A stretch of 64,000 nt of DNA from Alistipes megaguti (GCF_900604385.1 NZ_LR027382.1:496001-560000), one strand, 5' to 3'. Positions 24,576-33,840 are shown, counted from the stretch's first letter. Numbers and translations: made by a program. The notes: generated from the letters alone by a model not told the origin.

Positions 24576-25172
24576 CTACTTCTTCTTGCGATACCCGCAC
24601 TTCGGACATACACCCTCCTCGTTGAGTGCAACACCGCACAGCGGGCAGCGGTCGATGTCGTTCTTGGTCACGAACTCCGCCGAGGCCGCATTCACACCGC
24701 TCGTGAAGGTGATCTTGGCGATGTTGAGCTTCTCCTTCAGCAGGTCATAGACAATCTTGATCATTCCCTCAACCGTCAGCGTCTCCTTTGTGACTACCAG
24801 ACGGCAATCGGGATAGGCCGTGGCCAGCTCCGTCTTGAAGGCCGGGCCCTTCATCTTGTTCTGCGGGTGTCCGTTGCGGATACCCTGCTTCTCGTAGACG
24901 TCCAGAACGGCCGGCAGCAGCGGATCATCCTCGCGCAGGACCAGCGCATGGTCGAAATTCCGGAGCACGTTCCACGCTACCTTCTGAATCTCGTTGCAGG
25001 GGTAAACCATGTTCACGCCCGCCTCGATGCTATCCTCCACCTCGATGGTCAACTGTCCCGTGTGGCCGTGGAGATACTGAGCCTCTCCTTGAAAACCGTA
25101 GAAACGGTGTGCATACTGCAGATCGAATGTTGTGATACTTCTCATAACAAATTGCGGTTTTAAGTTAGACAT
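24576..25172 (-). CDS. queD: QueD-like 6-pyruvoyl-tetrahydropterin synthase family protein with zinc ribbon
   Basis: A 198-residue enzyme of the PTPS/QueD family. The zinc ligands appear as H22 (AHRFYG) and H35/H37 (HGHTG), and the family's Glu region LTVEGM is present. It is longer than typical QueD (about 120-140) and carries a C-terminal zinc ribbon (CPLCG and CPKCG). QueD makes 6-carboxy-tetrahydropterin in queuosine synthesis. The start overlaps the fur-like stop by 8 nt (ATGTCTAA), so they are co-translated; an internal ATG at 25145 would give a more usual N-terminus. Confidence 0.85.
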   Translation of the reverse strand: MSNLKPQFVMRSITTFDLQYAHRFYGFQGEAQYLHGHTGQLTIEVEDSIEAGVNMVYPCNEIQKVAWNVLRNFDHALVLREDDPLLPAVLDVYEKQGIRNGHPQNKMKGPAFKTELATAYPDCRLVVTKETLTVEGMIKIVYDLLKEKLNIAKITFTSGVNAASAEFVTKNDIDRCPLCGVALNEEGVCPKCGYRKKK

Positions 25173-25572
25173 TCTTTTTCAGTGTTACCTGTACCTGTAC
25201 TTTACCGATCTCCTCCGTCGGGAAATGCTTGCGTTCGAGGTATTCGCGGATCAGCTGCGAGAGCTCCGGATCCGCATAGTCCTCGATCGACTTGCCGTCG
25301 AAGAGGTGATGGTGCTCCGCCACCGTGATGTCGTAGTAGCACTTCCCGGTGTCGGGGTGATAGATGAACGACAAAATGTTTGCCGAACGGAAGCTGTCCA
25401 AAATCCGATAGATGGTCGAAACGGTCACCTCCTTGTTGCGGGACTGGACCCGTTCGATGATATCCTCCACCGTGGCGTGGCGCAGCTCCTGCATCGCCTT
25501 GTAGACCTCGCGGCGCTGCGGGGTCAGCTTCAGCCCCGCCTCCTTGATTCTTTGCAGTCCTTCGTTGTTCAT
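25165..25572 (-). CDS. Fur-family transcriptional regulator
   Basis: A 135-residue Fur-family repressor. An N-terminal winged helix (LTPQRREVYKAMQELRHATVEDI, then VSTIYRILDSF recognition helix) precedes a metal-binding half with HHHLF (residues 87-91). It has no CxxC pairs, so the structural zinc site found in many Fur/PerR proteins is missing. It could be a PerR- or Fur-type sensor; the ligand cannot be told from sequence. ATG 25572 is preferred over a longer frame (25608), since the promoter -7 box lies at 25595-25602. Confidence 0.88.
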   Translation of the reverse strand: MNNEGLQRIKEAGLKLTPQRREVYKAMQELRHATVEDIIERVQSRNKEVTVSTIYRILDSFRSANILSFIYHPDTGKCYYDITVAEHHHLFDGKSIEDYADPELSQLIREYLERKHFPTEEIGKVQVQVTLKKNV

Positions 25573-25594
25573 CGTCGTGTTTCTTTCTCTGGTG

Positions 25595-25627
25595 CAAACA
25601 TAATGCAAATAATTCGCAATTGCAAAT
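25595..25627 (-). promoter_or_regulatory. Promoter and possible operator of the fur-like gene
   Basis: On the minus strand TTG (25623-25625) and TATGTTTG (25595-25602) are exactly 20 nt apart. The interval contains the palindrome GCAATTGC and two direct TGCAAAT motifs at 25604-25610 and 25621-25627, 17 nt apart, with a further TTGCAT at 25631-25636. Such repeats over the promoter suggest autoregulation by the Fur-like protein. Confidence 0.6.
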
Positions 25628-25845
25628 ATTTTGCATTTATATTTTCGAATTTAGGGTAAGATCCCCCTCAGGCACCTCTACGGCCGCCCTGCGGATTAAG
25701 CGCACCAGCAGACCGTCTCCCGATTTCGAAGTTTGCCAACTGCCACAATGCTTGTTGCTGCCTGCACGGACAAATCCTTTCAATCGGCAGCCCGTTTATC
25801 TCCCGAAACGCACTATTTGGAGTAACCGGGTAAACGATATTTTTT

Positions 25846-25853
25846 TATATTTG
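25846..25853 (+). promoter_or_regulatory. -7 element for the ResB-CcsA-peroxidase cluster
   Basis: TATATTTG fits TAnnTTTG and lies 26 nt before ATG 25879. A TTTG at 25816-25819 is upstream, but at 26 nt, which is further than the usual 19-21. Confidence 0.45.
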
Positions 25854-25878
25854 CGCCGATTAGATAGATGACCGACAT

Positions 25879-26778
25879 ATGAAATTCGAGGCTAAACATC
25901 TGTTCATCCTGCTGTTGCTGCTTTCGGTGGTGATTCAATGCGCGTTCGGCAACTTTCCGTTTGCCTTCTTCGCCTTCCCGCTGGATGCACTCATCGCCCT
26001 GCTCTGGATTGCAGGAATGGTGTATGCCTACAAAGAGAACCGCTCGTCGCGGTTCGTTCAGATGTGGCTCTCGCCGCAATGCACCTACTGGACGCTGGGC
26101 TGGCTCATAGCCGGCAGTCTGGTCATCGGGCTCTTCCCGCAGCTCTCGGCCGCGGAGGCTGCCGAGCGTTCGGGGCTGCTCGCCCGGCTGGGTTGCTACC
26201 ACTTCACTACCTCCTGGATCTTTGTCATGGGGTTGTTCACCCTGCTGACCCATCTGGGGATGATCACCCTGCGGCGTGGTTTCCGCCCGGGGCGCAACCG
26301 CTGGCGCTTTGTCCTCAACCATGCCGGGCTGTGGGTGGCACTCTTTGCCGGGGTGGTAGGAAGCGCCGAGGAGCAAACGCTGCGCATTCCGGTCTTCCGC
26401 GACCGGCCCAACAACGAGGCCGTCAGCGAAGAGGGGGCGAGGATCTACCTGCCGAAGGAGCTGCAGCTGAACGACTTTACGGTGGAGCACTACGCCAACG
26501 GCACTCCGCGCCACTTCTTTGCCGAAATCTCCATCGACGGTAAGCCGGCCCGGCTGGAGGTCAACCACCCCTATGCGGCCAACTGGGCGGAGGACTACTA
26601 CCTGACGTCGTACGACGTGCAGTCGGAGCAGCCGCGCTACTGCGTGGTGCAGATCGTACGGGAGCCGCTGAAATACGTCATGTGGCTGGGCGTGGTCATG
26701 ATGCTGTGCGGAGGCTGCCTGTTGTTTCTGGCCGGCCCGAACAGACAAAATAAGGAACTTTGTGAAACATCGCGGTGA
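25879..26778 (+). CDS. ResB-domain cytochrome c biogenesis protein
   Basis: A 299-residue membrane protein with about five hydrophobic helices: 8-24, 30-50, 70-88, 110-128 and a C-terminal one near 268-288. Between the fourth and fifth is a periplasmic domain. The order and the NHAGLWVALFAGVVGSAEEQ segment match the ResB (CcsB) part of system II cytochrome c maturation. System II delivers haem across the membrane with CcsA and attaches it to CXXCH apocytochromes. It precedes ccsA by 29 nt and a multihaem peroxidase, its likely client. Confidence 0.85.
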   Translation: MKFEAKHLFILLLLLSVVIQCAFGNFPFAFFAFPLDALIALLWIAGMVYAYKENRSSRFVQMWLSPQCTYWTLGWLIAGSLVIGLFPQLSAAEAAERSGLLARLGCYHFTTSWIFVMGLFTLLTHLGMITLRRGFRPGRNRWRFVLNHAGLWVALFAGVVGSAEEQTLRIPVFRDRPNNEAVSEEGARIYLPKELQLNDFTVEHYANGTPRHFFAEISIDGKPARLEVNHPYAANWAEDYYLTSYDVQSEQPRYCVVQIVREPLKYVMWLGVVMMLCGGCLLFLAGPNRQNKELCETSR

Positions 26779-26807
26779 CGAAAGACGTATTGTAAAAGTG
26801 TGCGAGT

Positions 26808-27593
26808 ATGATGTTCACGTGGGATAATTTCGATTGGTTTGCGCTGGTCTCCATCGTGCTGTGGGCAGCCGGCGCAGGGGTGGCGTTGTTCAGCAGGGAA
26901 CGGCGCCGCTGGGCCATTCTGTTGACCGGTGTGGGCACGCTGGTCTTCGCGACATTCATTGCGGGGTTCTGGCTCTACATGCAGCGCCCGCCGCTGCGCA
27001 CCATGGGGGAGACCCGGCTGTGGTACTCCTTCTTCATGAGCGTATCGGGACTGCTGACCTACCTGCGCTGGCGCTTCCCCTGGATCCTCAGCTTCTCGAC
27101 GGTGGTGGCGACGGTCTTCGCCCTCATCAACATTCTGAAGCCCGAAATCCACGACCAGACGCTGATGCCCGCCCTGCAAAGCCCGTGGTTCATCCCTCAT
27201 GTCACGGTCTACATGTTCTCCTACTCGGTATTGGGGTGCGCCTTCATCCTGGGCTGCATGGGGCTCATCAAACGTCGGGCCGACTACCTCGAAGCGACCG
27301 ACAAGCTGGTCTACACCGGACTGGCCTTTCTGACCGTCGGCATGCTCACCGGTTCGATCTGGGCCAAGGCGGCTTGGGGCCACTACTGGAGCTGGGACCC
27401 GAAGGAGACCTGGGCCGCGGCGACGTGGGCGGGGTATCTGCTCTACGTCCACCTGCGTCTGTTCCGCAAAAACGCCTCGCGGCCGCTCTACTGGATTCTG
27501 ATTGTCTCGTTCCTGGCGCTGCAGATGTGCTGGTACGGGGTCAACTACCTCCCGGCGGCCCGGCAGAGTGTTCACATGTATTCACGTTCTTAG
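26808..27593 (+). CDS. ccsA: CcsA-like cytochrome c assembly protein
   Basis: A 261-residue integral membrane protein with about eight hydrophobic helices. The signature WWD-type loop reads WGHYWSWDPKETW (about residues 191-203), which binds haem in CcmC/CcmF/CcsA proteins; conserved His residues flank it (HVTVYM, HMYSR). It works with ResB just upstream in periplasmic haem attachment. Length is in the normal CcsA range. Confidence 0.92.
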   Translation: MMFTWDNFDWFALVSIVLWAAGAGVALFSRERRRWAILLTGVGTLVFATFIAGFWLYMQRPPLRTMGETRLWYSFFMSVSGLLTYLRWRFPWILSFSTVVATVFALINILKPEIHDQTLMPALQSPWFIPHVTVYMFSYSVLGCAFILGCMGLIKRRADYLEATDKLVYTGLAFLTVGMLTGSIWAKAAWGHYWSWDPKETWAAATWAGYLLYVHLRLFRKNASRPLYWILIVSFLALQMCWYGVNYLPAARQSVHMYSRS

Positions 27594-27626
27594 TTATATA
27601 AACTGTTTAATTTTAATTCATTTGTT

Positions 27627-29018
27627 ATGAAAAAAGGCTCAAAGATTATTCTATCCGTGCTGGTAGTGATAATCGTGCTTTGCGTCGTCTACCGGCTGGT
27701 GAACAAGGCACCGTCGGCCGACCTCGAAAGCAATGCGCAAATGGAGCAGATCGTGGCGAGCAGCGGATGTATCTCCTGCCACTCGGCCGATCCGAAGCTG
27801 CCTTTCTATGCCAACTTCCCGGTAGCGGGCAAGCTGGTGCAGGAGGATGTGCGGCTGGGCTACCGTTCGTTCGACATGGCTCCGATGATGGAGGCGATGA
27901 AGAACGGTGAGAAGATCAACGAAGTAGACCTGGCGAAGGTCGAGAAGGTAATTGCCGACGGAACGATGCCGCTGGCCAAGTACTACCTGGTACACTGGGG
28001 TGCGTCGCTGACGAACAAGGAGACGCAGATGGCGCTTGCATGGGCCAAGTCGCAGCGTGAGGCCTTCTACCCCAACCCGCTGGCCGACCAGGAGTGGGCG
28101 AACGAGACGATCCGCCCGATTCAGGACTCGGTTCCGGTGGACATCCGCAAGGTGATGCTGGGCAACAAGCTCTACAACGATACCCGTCTGTCGGCCGACA
28201 ACACCATTTCGTGCGCCTCGTGCCACGGTCTGAACACGGGAGGTGTCGACAACAAGGCCTTCTCCGAGGGTGTTGGCGGACAGCTGGGCGGCGTGAACGC
28301 CCCGACGGTCTTCAACGCCTACTACAACTTCGTGCAGTTCTGGGACGGACGTGCCGCTACGCTGGCCGACCAGGCTGCCGGACCTCCGGTCAACCCGGTG
28401 GAGATGGCCTGCAAGTCGTTCGACGAGATCTGCGAGAAGCTGAAGGCTGACGCCGCATTCAGCAAGGAGTTCACGGAGGTCTATCCCGACGGCATCAACC
28501 AGGCCAACATCACCAACGCCATCCAGGAGTTTGAGAAGACGCTGCTGACGCCCAACTCGCGCTTCGACAAGTACCTCAAGGGCGACAAGACGGCCATGAA
28601 CGCCGACGAGATCGCCGGATACGACCTCTTCAAGAAGTACAACTGCGCCACGTGCCACGTCGGTGAGAACATGGGCGGACAGTCGTACGAGCTGATGGGC
28701 ATCAAGCGCGACTACTTCGCAGACCGCGGTACGGAGCTCACCATCGAGGATAACGGCCGCTACAAGGAGACCAAGGACGAGCGTGACCGCCACCGCTTCA
28801 AGGTGCCCGGACTGCGCAACATCGCCTTGACGGCCCCCTACTACCATGATGCCACGCAGGCAACGCTGGAGGATGCCGTCGTTTCGATGGCCCGCTACGA
28901 AGTCGGCGAGGAGCTGACGCAGCAGGAGGTCGACCGGATGGTAGCCTTCCTGAAGACGCTGACCGGCGAATACCAGGGCAAGTTGCTGACCAACGACAAC
29001 TTCCCCGAGACGAAATAA
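27627..29018 (+). CDS. Triheme cytochrome c peroxidase
   Basis: A 463-residue protein with an N-terminal hydrophobic anchor (residues 7-24). It has three haem c sites: CISCH (48-52), CASCH (196-200) and CATCH (340-344). The N-terminal third is a haem-binding domain fused to a di-haem CcpA-type peroxidase, as in YhjA-type enzymes. In the family, peroxide is reduced in the periplasm using electrons from the quinol pool or cytochromes. It lies 33 nt after ccsA, so maturation factors and client share an operon. A strong terminator follows. Confidence 0.92.
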   Translation: MKKGSKIILSVLVVIIVLCVVYRLVNKAPSADLESNAQMEQIVASSGCISCHSADPKLPFYANFPVAGKLVQEDVRLGYRSFDMAPMMEAMKNGEKINEVDLAKVEKVIADGTMPLAKYYLVHWGASLTNKETQMALAWAKSQREAFYPNPLADQEWANETIRPIQDSVPVDIRKVMLGNKLYNDTRLSADNTISCASCHGLNTGGVDNKAFSEGVGGQLGGVNAPTVFNAYYNFVQFWDGRAATLADQAAGPPVNPVEMACKSFDEICEKLKADAAFSKEFTEVYPDGINQANITNAIQEFEKTLLTPNSRFDKYLKGDKTAMNADEIAGYDLFKKYNCATCHVGENMGGQSYELMGIKRDYFADRGTELTIEDNGRYKETKDERDRHRFKVPGLRNIALTAPYYHDATQATLEDAVVSMARYEVGEELTQQEVDRMVAFLKTLTGEYQGKLLTNDNFPETK

Positions 29019-29037
29019 GGCACATCGCCTCATTTTC

Positions 29038-29071
29038 AGCCCGACACGTTCCGACGTGCCGGGCTTTTTTT
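29038..29071 (+). terminator. Intrinsic terminator after the peroxidase gene
   Basis: AGCCCG-A-CACGT (29038-29049) pairs with ACGTG-C-CGGGCT (29054-29065) around TCCG, followed by a run of seven T. Confidence 0.9.
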
Positions 29072-29120
29072 CTTACCGCCGGATCACATTCCCACCGACA
29101 AAAAAATCCTCCGCCAAGGC

Positions 29121-29150
29121 TTGGAGTTCGCGCAAAAATTACTACCTTTG
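29121..29150 (+). promoter_or_regulatory. Upstream promoter in the purC leader region
   Basis: TTG (29121-29123) and TACCTTTG (29143-29150) are 19 nt apart, a good Bacteroidetes promoter 336 nt before purC. The transcript would include a possible 11-codon frame from ATG 29154, a 10-bp inverted repeat GGAAAGTTTC/GAAACTTTCC (29372-29381 and 29410-29419), and a second -7-like TATCTTTG at 29454-29461. It may be a long regulated leader or a separate small RNA. No convincing gene lies in 29072-29485. Confidence 0.45.
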
Positions 29151-29485
29151 CTCATGGAGCCACACCCCTCCGGCGACCCGCTCCGGTGAGGGAAAAGAAC
29201 CGCCCAAAATCGGACTCCGAACCCCGAGTTTTACATTTTTCCGAGAATATCGGACCTCTGAAATGAAGCGTCAAACAAGGTTTTGCCGCCTCTTTACAGT
29301 GTGCCTTTTCGTGGCATCGGCTAACGCCGTAACTAACAGAAAATTAACGAGTTACAAAGCTTTTCTGCATCGGAAAGTTTCTTTTATGCCGATACGGCCT
29401 ATCAGGACGGAAACTTTCCACCGCCGAGGAATCCAATTTTCACGCAAAAAACGTATCTTTGCACGCAGATAAACCTGCAAACACC

Positions 29486-30445
29486 ATGAACGCAATCACT
29501 CGTACCGATTTCACCTTCGAAGGCCAGAAAAGCAAGTATACGGGAAAAGTCCGCGACGTATACGACATCAACGATGAATATCTGGTCATGGTGGTGACCG
29601 ACCGGATCTCCGCCTTTGACGTGGTCCTGCCCGAAGGAATCCCCTACAAGGGTCAGGTCCTGAACCAGATCGCCGCCAAATTCCTCGACGCCACGGCCGA
29701 CATCCTCCCCAACTGGAAACTCGCCGTACCGGATCCGATGGTCACCGTCGGCCGCAAGTGTGAACCCTTCAAGGTCGAGATGGTCATCCGCGGATACCTC
29801 TCGGGCCACGCCTGGCGTGAATACAAGGCCGGTAAACGCACCATCTGCGGCGTGGAGATGCCCGACGGCATGGTCGAGAACCAGAAGTTCCCCGAACCGA
29901 TCATCACCCCCACGTCGAAGGCCGCCGAAGGTCACGACGAGGATATCTCGAAAGAGCAGATCATCGCCTCGGGACTCGTCAGCCGCGAGGAGTACGAACA
30001 GCTCGAAAAGTACACGCGTGCCATCTACCGCCGCGGTTGCGAAATCGCCGCAAAAATGGGGCTGATCCTCGTCGATACGAAATATGAGTTCGGAAAGAAG
30101 GACGGCGTCATCTACCTCATGGACGAGATCCACACGCCCGACTCGTCGCGCTACTTCTACGCCGAGGGGTACGAGGAGCGGCTGGCACGGGGCGAACGGC
30201 AGCGCCAGCTCTCGAAGGAGTTCGTCCGCGAATGGCTCATGGCAAACGGATTCCAGGGACAGCAGGGGCAGAAGGTGCCCGAGATGACCCCCGAGATCGT
30301 CGCCGGCATCACGGACCGCTATGTCGAACTCTACGAGCAGATCACCGGCGAAAAGTTCATCAAGGCTGAGGAGGCCGATACGCAGACCATCCTGCAGCGG
30401 ATCGAGAAGAACGTTTCGGAGTGTCTGAAGAACCTGAACAAATAG
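29486..30445 (+). CDS. purC: SAICAR synthetase (PurC)
   Basis: A 319-residue phosphoribosylaminoimidazole-succinocarboxamide synthase, which joins CAIR and aspartate using ATP in purine synthesis. Typical segments are GKVRDVYDI (nucleotide loop), VVTDRISAFDVVLPEGIPYKG, EMVIRGYLSGHAW, KGLILVDTKYEFG-like GLILVDTKYEFGKKDG and DEIHTPDSSRY. It is longer than the 240-residue type and matches the Bacteroidetes/eukaryotic-length form. ATG 29486 was chosen over a TTG at 29459 that overlaps the -7 box. It stands alone. Confidence 0.97.
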   Translation: MNAITRTDFTFEGQKSKYTGKVRDVYDINDEYLVMVVTDRISAFDVVLPEGIPYKGQVLNQIAAKFLDATADILPNWKLAVPDPMVTVGRKCEPFKVEMVIRGYLSGHAWREYKAGKRTICGVEMPDGMVENQKFPEPIITPTSKAAEGHDEDISKEQIIASGLVSREEYEQLEKYTRAIYRRGCEIAAKMGLILVDTKYEFGKKDGVIYLMDEIHTPDSSRYFYAEGYEERLARGERQRQLSKEFVREWLMANGFQGQQGQKVPEMTPEIVAGITDRYVELYEQITGEKFIKAEEADTQTILQRIEKNVSECLKNLNK

Positions 30446-30481
30446 CGTACACGCAATAGCGGTCCGATCGACGGACCATTG

Positions 30482-30512
30482 AAAGCGGTCAACCAAGGTT
30501 GGCCGCTTTTTT
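30482..30512 (+). terminator. Intrinsic terminator after purC
   Basis: AAAGCGGTCAACC (30482-30494) pairs with GGTTGGCCGCTTT (30497-30509) around AA, with one G-T wobble, followed by a T run. Confidence 0.85.
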
Positions 30513-30638
30513 ATTTTCCGGATCTGCCACCGGGGCCTGCAAGAGGTGAAAGCAGCCAATCCATACACGGGAAGCCGAGATGGTCGCCCGAAACAGTCTC
30601 CGATGACGGGAGCGAGGAAGAAGTTTCGTTGCAAAAGC

Positions 30639-30668
30639 TTGGAATCTTTCGATTTTTTACTATTTTTG
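30639..30668 (+). promoter_or_regulatory. Promoter of the beta-galactosidase gene
   Basis: TTG (30639-30641) and TATTTTTG (30661-30668) are 19 nt apart, 32 nt before ATG 30701. Confidence 0.7.
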
Positions 30669-30700
30669 CCTCCAATCCTTTTTTTCCAAAACCAACCGAA

Positions 30701-33700
30701 ATGAAAAAACTGTTGTTCATCCTGCTTTTTGCCGCATCGAGCGTCTCGGCAAAGGCTCCCGCAGAGCGATGGCTCGACCCGACCTGCTTCGGAGTCAACC
30801 GGGCCCCCATGCGCACGAGCTTCATTGTCTACCCGACCGCCGGGGAGGCCTCGCCCGAAAACACACCCGAACGTTCACCCTTCTACCGTTCGCTCAACGG
30901 TGTATGGACCTTCCTGCGTGTTGACCGCCCCGGCGCCGAACCCGAAGGATTCTTCCGTCCCGGATTCGACGACTCGTCGTGGGGCGAGATGCCCGTTCCG
31001 GGGCTTTGGGAGATGAACGGATACGGCGATCCGGTCTACACGAACAAACCCTATCCCTGGCACAAGTTCTTCCCGGTGAAGGCTCCGCTGGTCCCCTACG
31101 AACAGAACTATACGGGTATCTACCGCCGTACGGTCACCCTTCCCGAGGAGTGGAAGGGCAAGGAGCTCTTCATCCACATCGGGTCGGCCACCTCGAACCT
31201 CACCCTCTGGGTCAACGGACACGAGGTCGGATACAGCGAGGACAGCAAACTCGAAGCCGAATGGGAGATCACCCGCTACACGAAACCCGGGCAGGAGAAT
31301 CTCATCGTGATGCGCATCAACCGCTGGTGCGACGGCTCCTACCTCGAGGATCAGGATTTCTGGCGCATGACCGGCATCGGCCGCGACTGCTACCTCTATG
31401 CACGGGACAAGCGACGTCTGGCCGACGTGCGGATCACGCCCGACCTCACGTCGGACTACCGCGACGGAGAGCTGCAGATCCGGATCGCCACCACGCCGGG
31501 GATCGGAGCCGTACGGCTCGTCCTGCGCGACGAAGCGGGGGAGGAACTCCTCCGGCGAACCGTCACTCCGCGGCAGAACCGGATCGAAACGTCGTTCGAA
31601 GTCAGCAACCCCAGGAAATGGAGCGCCGAAAGTCCCGCCCTCTACACGCTTACGGCCGAGGCCCTCACCCGCGACGGATCAGTGATCGAGGCGGCCGCCT
31701 TCCCGGTCGGATTCCGCAAGGTCGAGATCCGCGGCGGGCAGCTGCTCGTCAACGGGCAGCCGATCCTCATCAAGGGGGTCAACCGCCACGAAATGGAGCC
31801 CAACACGGGTTATTACGTGACCCGCGAGGAGATGATCCGCGACATCCGCGAGATGAAACGCCTCAACATCAATGCCGTCCGCACGTGTCACTACCCCGAC
31901 GCCCCCATCTGGTACGATCTCTGCGACCGCTACGGACTCTACGTCGTCGACGAGGCCAACATCGAGTCGCACGGCTACTTCTACCACGACAAGTCGAAGA
32001 ATCTGGCCGGGAATCCCGACTTTGCCCAGGCTCACCTCGACCGGAACCAGCGCATGGTACACCGGGATTTCAACCACCCGTCGATCATCATCTGGAGCAC
32101 GGGCAACGAAGCCGGCAACGGCCCCAACTTCGAACGGTGCTACGACTGGATCAAGGCGTTCGACCCCTCGCGTCCGGTCCAGTACGAGCAGGCCTCCTAC
32201 CACGGCGACTACAACACCGACATCACCTGCCCGATGTATTGGGACTATAACACCTGCCAGCGCTATCTGGACCGGAATCCCGACAAACCGCTCATCCAGT
32301 GCGAATACGCCCACGCCATGGGCAACTCGCTGGGCGGATTGAAGGAGTATTGGGAGATGATCCGCCGCGAGCCGCGCTATCAGGGCGGTTTCATCTGGGA
32401 CTTCGCCGATCAGGCGCTGGCCTGGCGCAGCCCCGAGGGGCGGCTGACGTTCCGCTACGGCGGCGACTACAACGACCGCGACGCCTCGGACAGCACCTTC
32501 TGCTGCAACGGCATTCTGGCCAGCGACCGCTCGTGGCATCCCCACGCCTACGAGGTCAAGCACCTCCACCAGCCCGTTCATACCACCCTACGCGATGCGA
32601 AAAAGGGCATCGTGGCCCTCTACAACGAGAACTTCTTCACCGATCTCTCGCCCTATCGGCTTCTGTGGGAGGTGTCGGCCGACGGAAAGCCGGTCACAAG
32701 CGGCGTGATCGAACGGATCGAGGTTGCTCCCCAGCAGACGAAAGAGATCACACTGGGATACGATCCGGCACGCATCGAGGCCCTCGACGGCGAACTGCTG
32801 CTCACGGTCCGCTACCAGCTCCGCGAGACGACCGATCTGCTCGAGGCCGGTTACGAGGTGGCCGCCGATCAGCTGGTGCTTCGGGCCGACGATCCCGCAC
32901 GGCGCTTTGCCTCGCTCGAAGCAGGCGCATCCCGCGAGAAGCTCCGCCTCGACGGGGGCTCCGTCACGGGCGAAGATTTCACGCTGCGTTTCGATCCCGA
33001 AACGGGTTGTCTGATCTCGTACCGGCTTCGCGGCGTAGAGCTGCTCTCCGGAGCGCTGCGTCCGAACTTCTATCGGGCCGCCACGGACAATGATCTCGGC
33101 GTTCGTCAGGCCGGGAAGGTCCCCGACAGCCGGATCTGGGCCGAGATCACACCCCGACTCGAAAAGTTCGACCTGACGAAGGAGAATCAACAGGTACGGG
33201 CCACGGCACACTATCTGCTGCCGCAGGTCGGTGGACGGCTGACACTCAGCTACCGGATTGCCGAAGACGGTACGATCCGCGTCCGGGAGACGCTGAAGGC
33301 CGATTCGACCCGTACGGGAGTAGCCGATCTGATGCGCTTCGGCATGATGTTCGAGGCGCCGGGGATGTTCAACACCCTCTCCTACTACGGACGCGGTCCG
33401 ATGGAGAACTACGCGGACCGGGCTTCGGCCGCCTTCGTCGGACGCTACGACCAGCGGGTTGCCGACCAGTTCCACGCCAAATACGCCAGCCCCCAGGAGT
33501 CCGGCACGCGCAGTGGCCTGAGGTGGTGGCGGCTGACCGACGAGACGGGCCTCGGCCTGGAAATCTGCTCCGATCGCCACTTCTCGGCCTCGGCCATCCC
33601 CTACTCCATTCCGCAGCTCGACAACGGAACGCCGGAGTACCGGCGCCACCCCTCCGAACTGGTCTCCGACGGCCGCACGCATGTCTGCTTCGACCTGATT

Positions 33701-33817
33701 CAGTCCGGACTGGGATGCGTCAACAGCTGGGGCAAGCAGGCCCGGCCCGAATACCGCATCCCCTACGCAGACCTGCAGTTCGACTTCCTGCTCCGTCCGG
33801 TCGGCGTTTCACACTGA
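30701..33817 (+). CDS. GH2 beta-galactosidase, secreted
   Basis: A 1038-residue GH2 enzyme with a signal peptide (residues 1-17). Domains in order: jelly-roll sugar-binding (about 30-235), immunoglobulin-like (about 240-340), TIM barrel (about 340-640) with acid/base E470 in STGNEAGNG and nucleophile E535 in IQCEYAHAMGNS, then a Bgal small-chain C-terminal domain (about 770-1038). It removes terminal beta-galactose. It has its own promoter and is convergent with the glycan locus, where GH20, sulfatase and GH18 genes suggest it trims galactose from host glycans. ATG 30701 follows the promoter; a longer frame upstream is not supported. Confidence 0.93.
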   Translation: MKKLLFILLFAASSVSAKAPAERWLDPTCFGVNRAPMRTSFIVYPTAGEASPENTPERSPFYRSLNGVWTFLRVDRPGAEPEGFFRPGFDDSSWGEMPVPGLWEMNGYGDPVYTNKPYPWHKFFPVKAPLVPYEQNYTGIYRRTVTLPEEWKGKELFIHIGSATSNLTLWVNGHEVGYSEDSKLEAEWEITRYTKPGQENLIVMRINRWCDGSYLEDQDFWRMTGIGRDCYLYARDKRRLADVRITPDLTSDYRDGELQIRIATTPGIGAVRLVLRDEAGEELLRRTVTPRQNRIETSFEVSNPRKWSAESPALYTLTAEALTRDGSVIEAAAFPVGFRKVEIRGGQLLVNGQPILIKGVNRHEMEPNTGYYVTREEMIRDIREMKRLNINAVRTCHYPDAPIWYDLCDRYGLYVVDEANIESHGYFYHDKSKNLAGNPDFAQAHLDRNQRMVHRDFNHPSIIIWSTGNEAGNGPNFERCYDWIKAFDPSRPVQYEQASYHGDYNTDITCPMYWDYNTCQRYLDRNPDKPLIQCEYAHAMGNSLGGLKEYWEMIRREPRYQGGFIWDFADQALAWRSPEGRLTFRYGGDYNDRDASDSTFCCNGILASDRSWHPHAYEVKHLHQPVHTTLRDAKKGIVALYNENFFTDLSPYRLLWEVSADGKPVTSGVIERIEVAPQQTKEITLGYDPARIEALDGELLLTVRYQLRETTDLLEAGYEVAADQLVLRADDPARRFASLEAGASREKLRLDGGSVTGEDFTLRFDPETGCLISYRLRGVELLSGALRPNFYRAATDNDLGVRQAGKVPDSRIWAEITPRLEKFDLTKENQQVRATAHYLLPQVGGRLTLSYRIAEDGTIRVRETLKADSTRTGVADLMRFGMMFEAPGMFNTLSYYGRGPMENYADRASAAFVGRYDQRVADQFHAKYASPQESGTRSGLRWWRLTDETGLGLEICSDRHFSASAIPYSIPQLDNGTPEYRRHPSELVSDGRTHVCFDLIQSGLGCVNSWGKQARPEYRIPYADLQFDFLLRPVGVSH

Positions 33818-33840
33818 GCCGGAGCGCAGCGGCACCGATC

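Noticed and set aside
29056..29472. Plus-strand frame of 138 codons upstream of purC
   Set aside because: It runs through a terminator T run and both purC promoter elements, with atypical composition; treated as non-coding.
30479..30700. N-terminal extension of the GH2 reading frame
   Set aside because: The frame is open back to the purC terminator, but the promoter (30639-30668) and signal peptide place the start at 30701.
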